Program-made: the position numbers and the translations under genes
Shown: piece after piece, positions 62,882 to 64,000 of the stretch
Numbering within the stretch: the first letter of the stretch is position 1
Layout: every line of letters starts with the position of its first letter
From: Desulforhopalus singaporensis
GTDB lineage: Bacteria > Desulfobacterota > Desulfobulbia > Desulfobulbales > Desulfocapsaceae
Direction: 5' to 3'
DNA: 64,000 nucleotides
Assembly: GCF_900104445.1 (NCBI RefSeq)
Contig: NZ_FNJI01000007.1
Location: forward strand, 1-64,000
The notes under the pieces: generated by a model
Seen by the model: the letters and a program-made list of their open reading frames with translations, nothing else
What the model was told of the DNA's origin: nothing
The model's database searches: none

Positions 62882-64000
62882 CTATTGCACAATTTCGATA
62901 TCCAGAGATTTGGCCAACTCAAGACACCGTTTTAGATCAGGCTCAACCTGAACCACAGCCAGACGGCCGCCACCCCGGTTTCTCGCGTCGACAACACTGC
63001 TCTGTTCCGAAGCCACCACGGTAACCCGCTGCATCTGATATTCTTTTACCTGATTGATTTCTATTTCAATACCGTCGCGTCTGATGCGATCCATAACCTC
63101 TTTGTACATCAAACCGTCCGCGGTGGAGGCCCCGTAAACGGCCCCCATGACAATACCCGGGACGTTTATCCCCCTCCTGGCAAAAAGCTCCGGATAAAGG
63201 TCTATAACAACCTTGGTTATTTTGCCTTTTGCCAGAAAATGTGCCAGCCGCCCGGTATTGGTCGGCGACCCGACCGCCTGGCTGGAACCGCCGACTACCG
63301 CGGTACCAAACGGTTTCACGATCGGGTTGGCGCGTCTGGCCATATCCCGCATGGTTTCAATTGCGGTTTCATGCACCCTGGCCTTTCGCTGCGACTCTTC
63401 ACTTTTAACGGCATCATCCACATACGCTTCGACCGCGTCGTTAGTCCTGAAATACGGCTCCATATGCCTCACCACCTCAGGAACGATATGTTTCGCCGAC
63501 AGCGGGTGAACCGCTGCCGCCATGGCAATCATCACATCCACAGGAACGTTGACCGGTATTCCGGTATGCATGGCCAGGTGACTTGCAAGTTTCCCGTTCA
63601 TTATCGCGCCGCCGATGTGGGTTGCACAGAGCCCAGGAACCATGACCCGGGGAGTACAGGGATTGCCTATGGTCGGCGAGACAGCAAGCACCACCGCCCG
63701 CCCGACAGCTTCCGGCGTCCCGCCGAATAGCTCGACAAAAGCTCCGGCGGTTGCCGCTGACCCCGCACCAAAACCTTCCATATTGCAGCCGGTGGAGGTC
63801 TTTCCTACGCGGAACATGGTGCCGATCTTCAGCAGTACCGCCGCAGATCTTACACAATCCTGGTGGGAAAAATCTTCCATAACCGCCCGCATGAACCCGG
63901 CATAGGGGCAGGAATCACCTGTGCCGGCGCACGGTTGCAACCCTACGCTGTGATTGCCTACCTGAGCTGCGAGGGTGTAGATTATCATCTTGTTGATCAG
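62882..64000 (-). CDS. hmd: 2-(Hydroxymethyl)glutarate dehydratase, partial (window edge)
   Basis: The gene is open to the right edge with no start in view (codons LINK precede an internal Met at 63988); 372 codons are present. It is related to iron-sulfur L-serine dehydratase: [33 protein letters not shown] and [17 protein letters not shown] supply the three cluster cysteine regions. In nicotinate fermentation Hmd dehydrates 2-(hydroxymethyl)glutarate to 2-methyleneglutarate, the substrate of the next enzyme, Mgm. Position directly before mgm supports this over serine dehydratase. The remaining pathway genes (hgd, dmdAB, dml) are not in the window. Confidence 0.82.
   Translation of the reverse strand: MINKMIIYTLAAQVGNHSVGLQPCAGTGDSCPYAGFMRAVMEDFSHQDCVRSAAVLLKIGTMFRVGKTSTGCNMEGFGAGSAATAGAFVELFGGTPEAVGRAVVLAVSPTIGNPCTPRVMVPGLCATHIGGAIMNGKLASHLAMHTGIPVNVPVDVMIAMAAAVHPLSAKHIVPEVVRHMEPYFRTNDAVEAYVDDAVKSEESQRKARVHETAIETMRDMARRANPIVKPFGTAVVGGSSQAVGSPTNTGRLAHFLAKGKITKVVIDLYPELFARRGINVPGIVMGAVYGASTADGLMYKEVMDRIRRDGIEIEINQVKEYQMQRVTVVASEQSSVVDARNRGGGRLAVVQVEPDLKRCLELAKSLDIEIVQ

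Overview
The window looks like the chromosome of a strictly anaerobic, respiratory Gram-negative bacterium of the Desulfobacterota type (Desulfobulbales-like is my best guess). The grounds are three NrfD-type membrane quinol oxidoreductases, multihaem cytochromes c (one with a CX3CH haem site), many sigma54 activators, a selenocysteine-containing SelD and a Ni superoxide dismutase. This is inference from gene content; no phylogeny was run. Base composition is even over most of the window, except for an AT-rich first kilobase that looks foreign.

Layout. 0.3-1.06 kb: AT-rich membrane gene and a 146-bp inverted-repeat element. 1.2-9.6 kb: phosphate regulon, phoBR diverging from phoU-pstC-pstA-pstS-pstB, with an 11-bp-phased direct repeat (candidate Pho box) between them. 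9.7-18 kb (minus strand): a soluble histidine kinase and an NtrC-type regulator. After them come an array of phased GTTGCA/TGCAAC sites and a sigma54 promoter. That promoter appears to drive two paralogous small membrane proteins, an FtsH-like protease, a membrane-anchored kinase remnant whose phospho-acceptor His is Asn, and a NapC-like hexahaem cytochrome. 18.2-27.9 kb: a four-PAS sigma54 activator, Ni-SOD, M15 peptidase, another sigma54 activator, a penicillin-acylase-family hydrolase and two methyltransferases. 28-35.5 kb: two modules of [small membrane protein-NrfD-MerR] sharing 15-bp palindromes, plus a NrfD-ferredoxin-trihaem cytochrome operon. 36-40 kb: an ABC exporter with a very large insertion inside its ATPase domain, in an operon with a cNMP-binding protein, an anti-sigma-like ATPase and a STAS protein. 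39.9-42.7 kb: SelD with an in-frame UGA, a structured intergenic stretch and a PanE-like reductase. 43-46 kb: TRAP transporter.

46.8-64 kb (minus strand): the most coherent part is a nicotinate-fermentation cluster of the Eubacterium barkeri kind. It encodes nicotinate dehydrogenase (FeS, FAD and a fused molybdenum subunit), 6-hydroxynicotinate reductase, enamidase, 2-(hydroxymethyl)glutarate dehydratase (cut by the window edge), 2-methyleneglutarate mutase with a MutL-type partner, and 3-methylitaconate isomerase. A FCD-type GntR regulator, YqeB (selenium insertion into molybdenum hydroxylases) and an ApbE-fold UPF0280 protein sit inside it. A pyrrolysine-free MttB-family methyltransferase follows directly. 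My leading hypothesis is that it demethylates a nicotinate betaine, trigonelline (N-methylnicotinate), and feeds the nicotinate pathway, with the nearby TRAP system as a possible importer. SelD and YqeB would supply selenium to nicotinate dehydrogenase.
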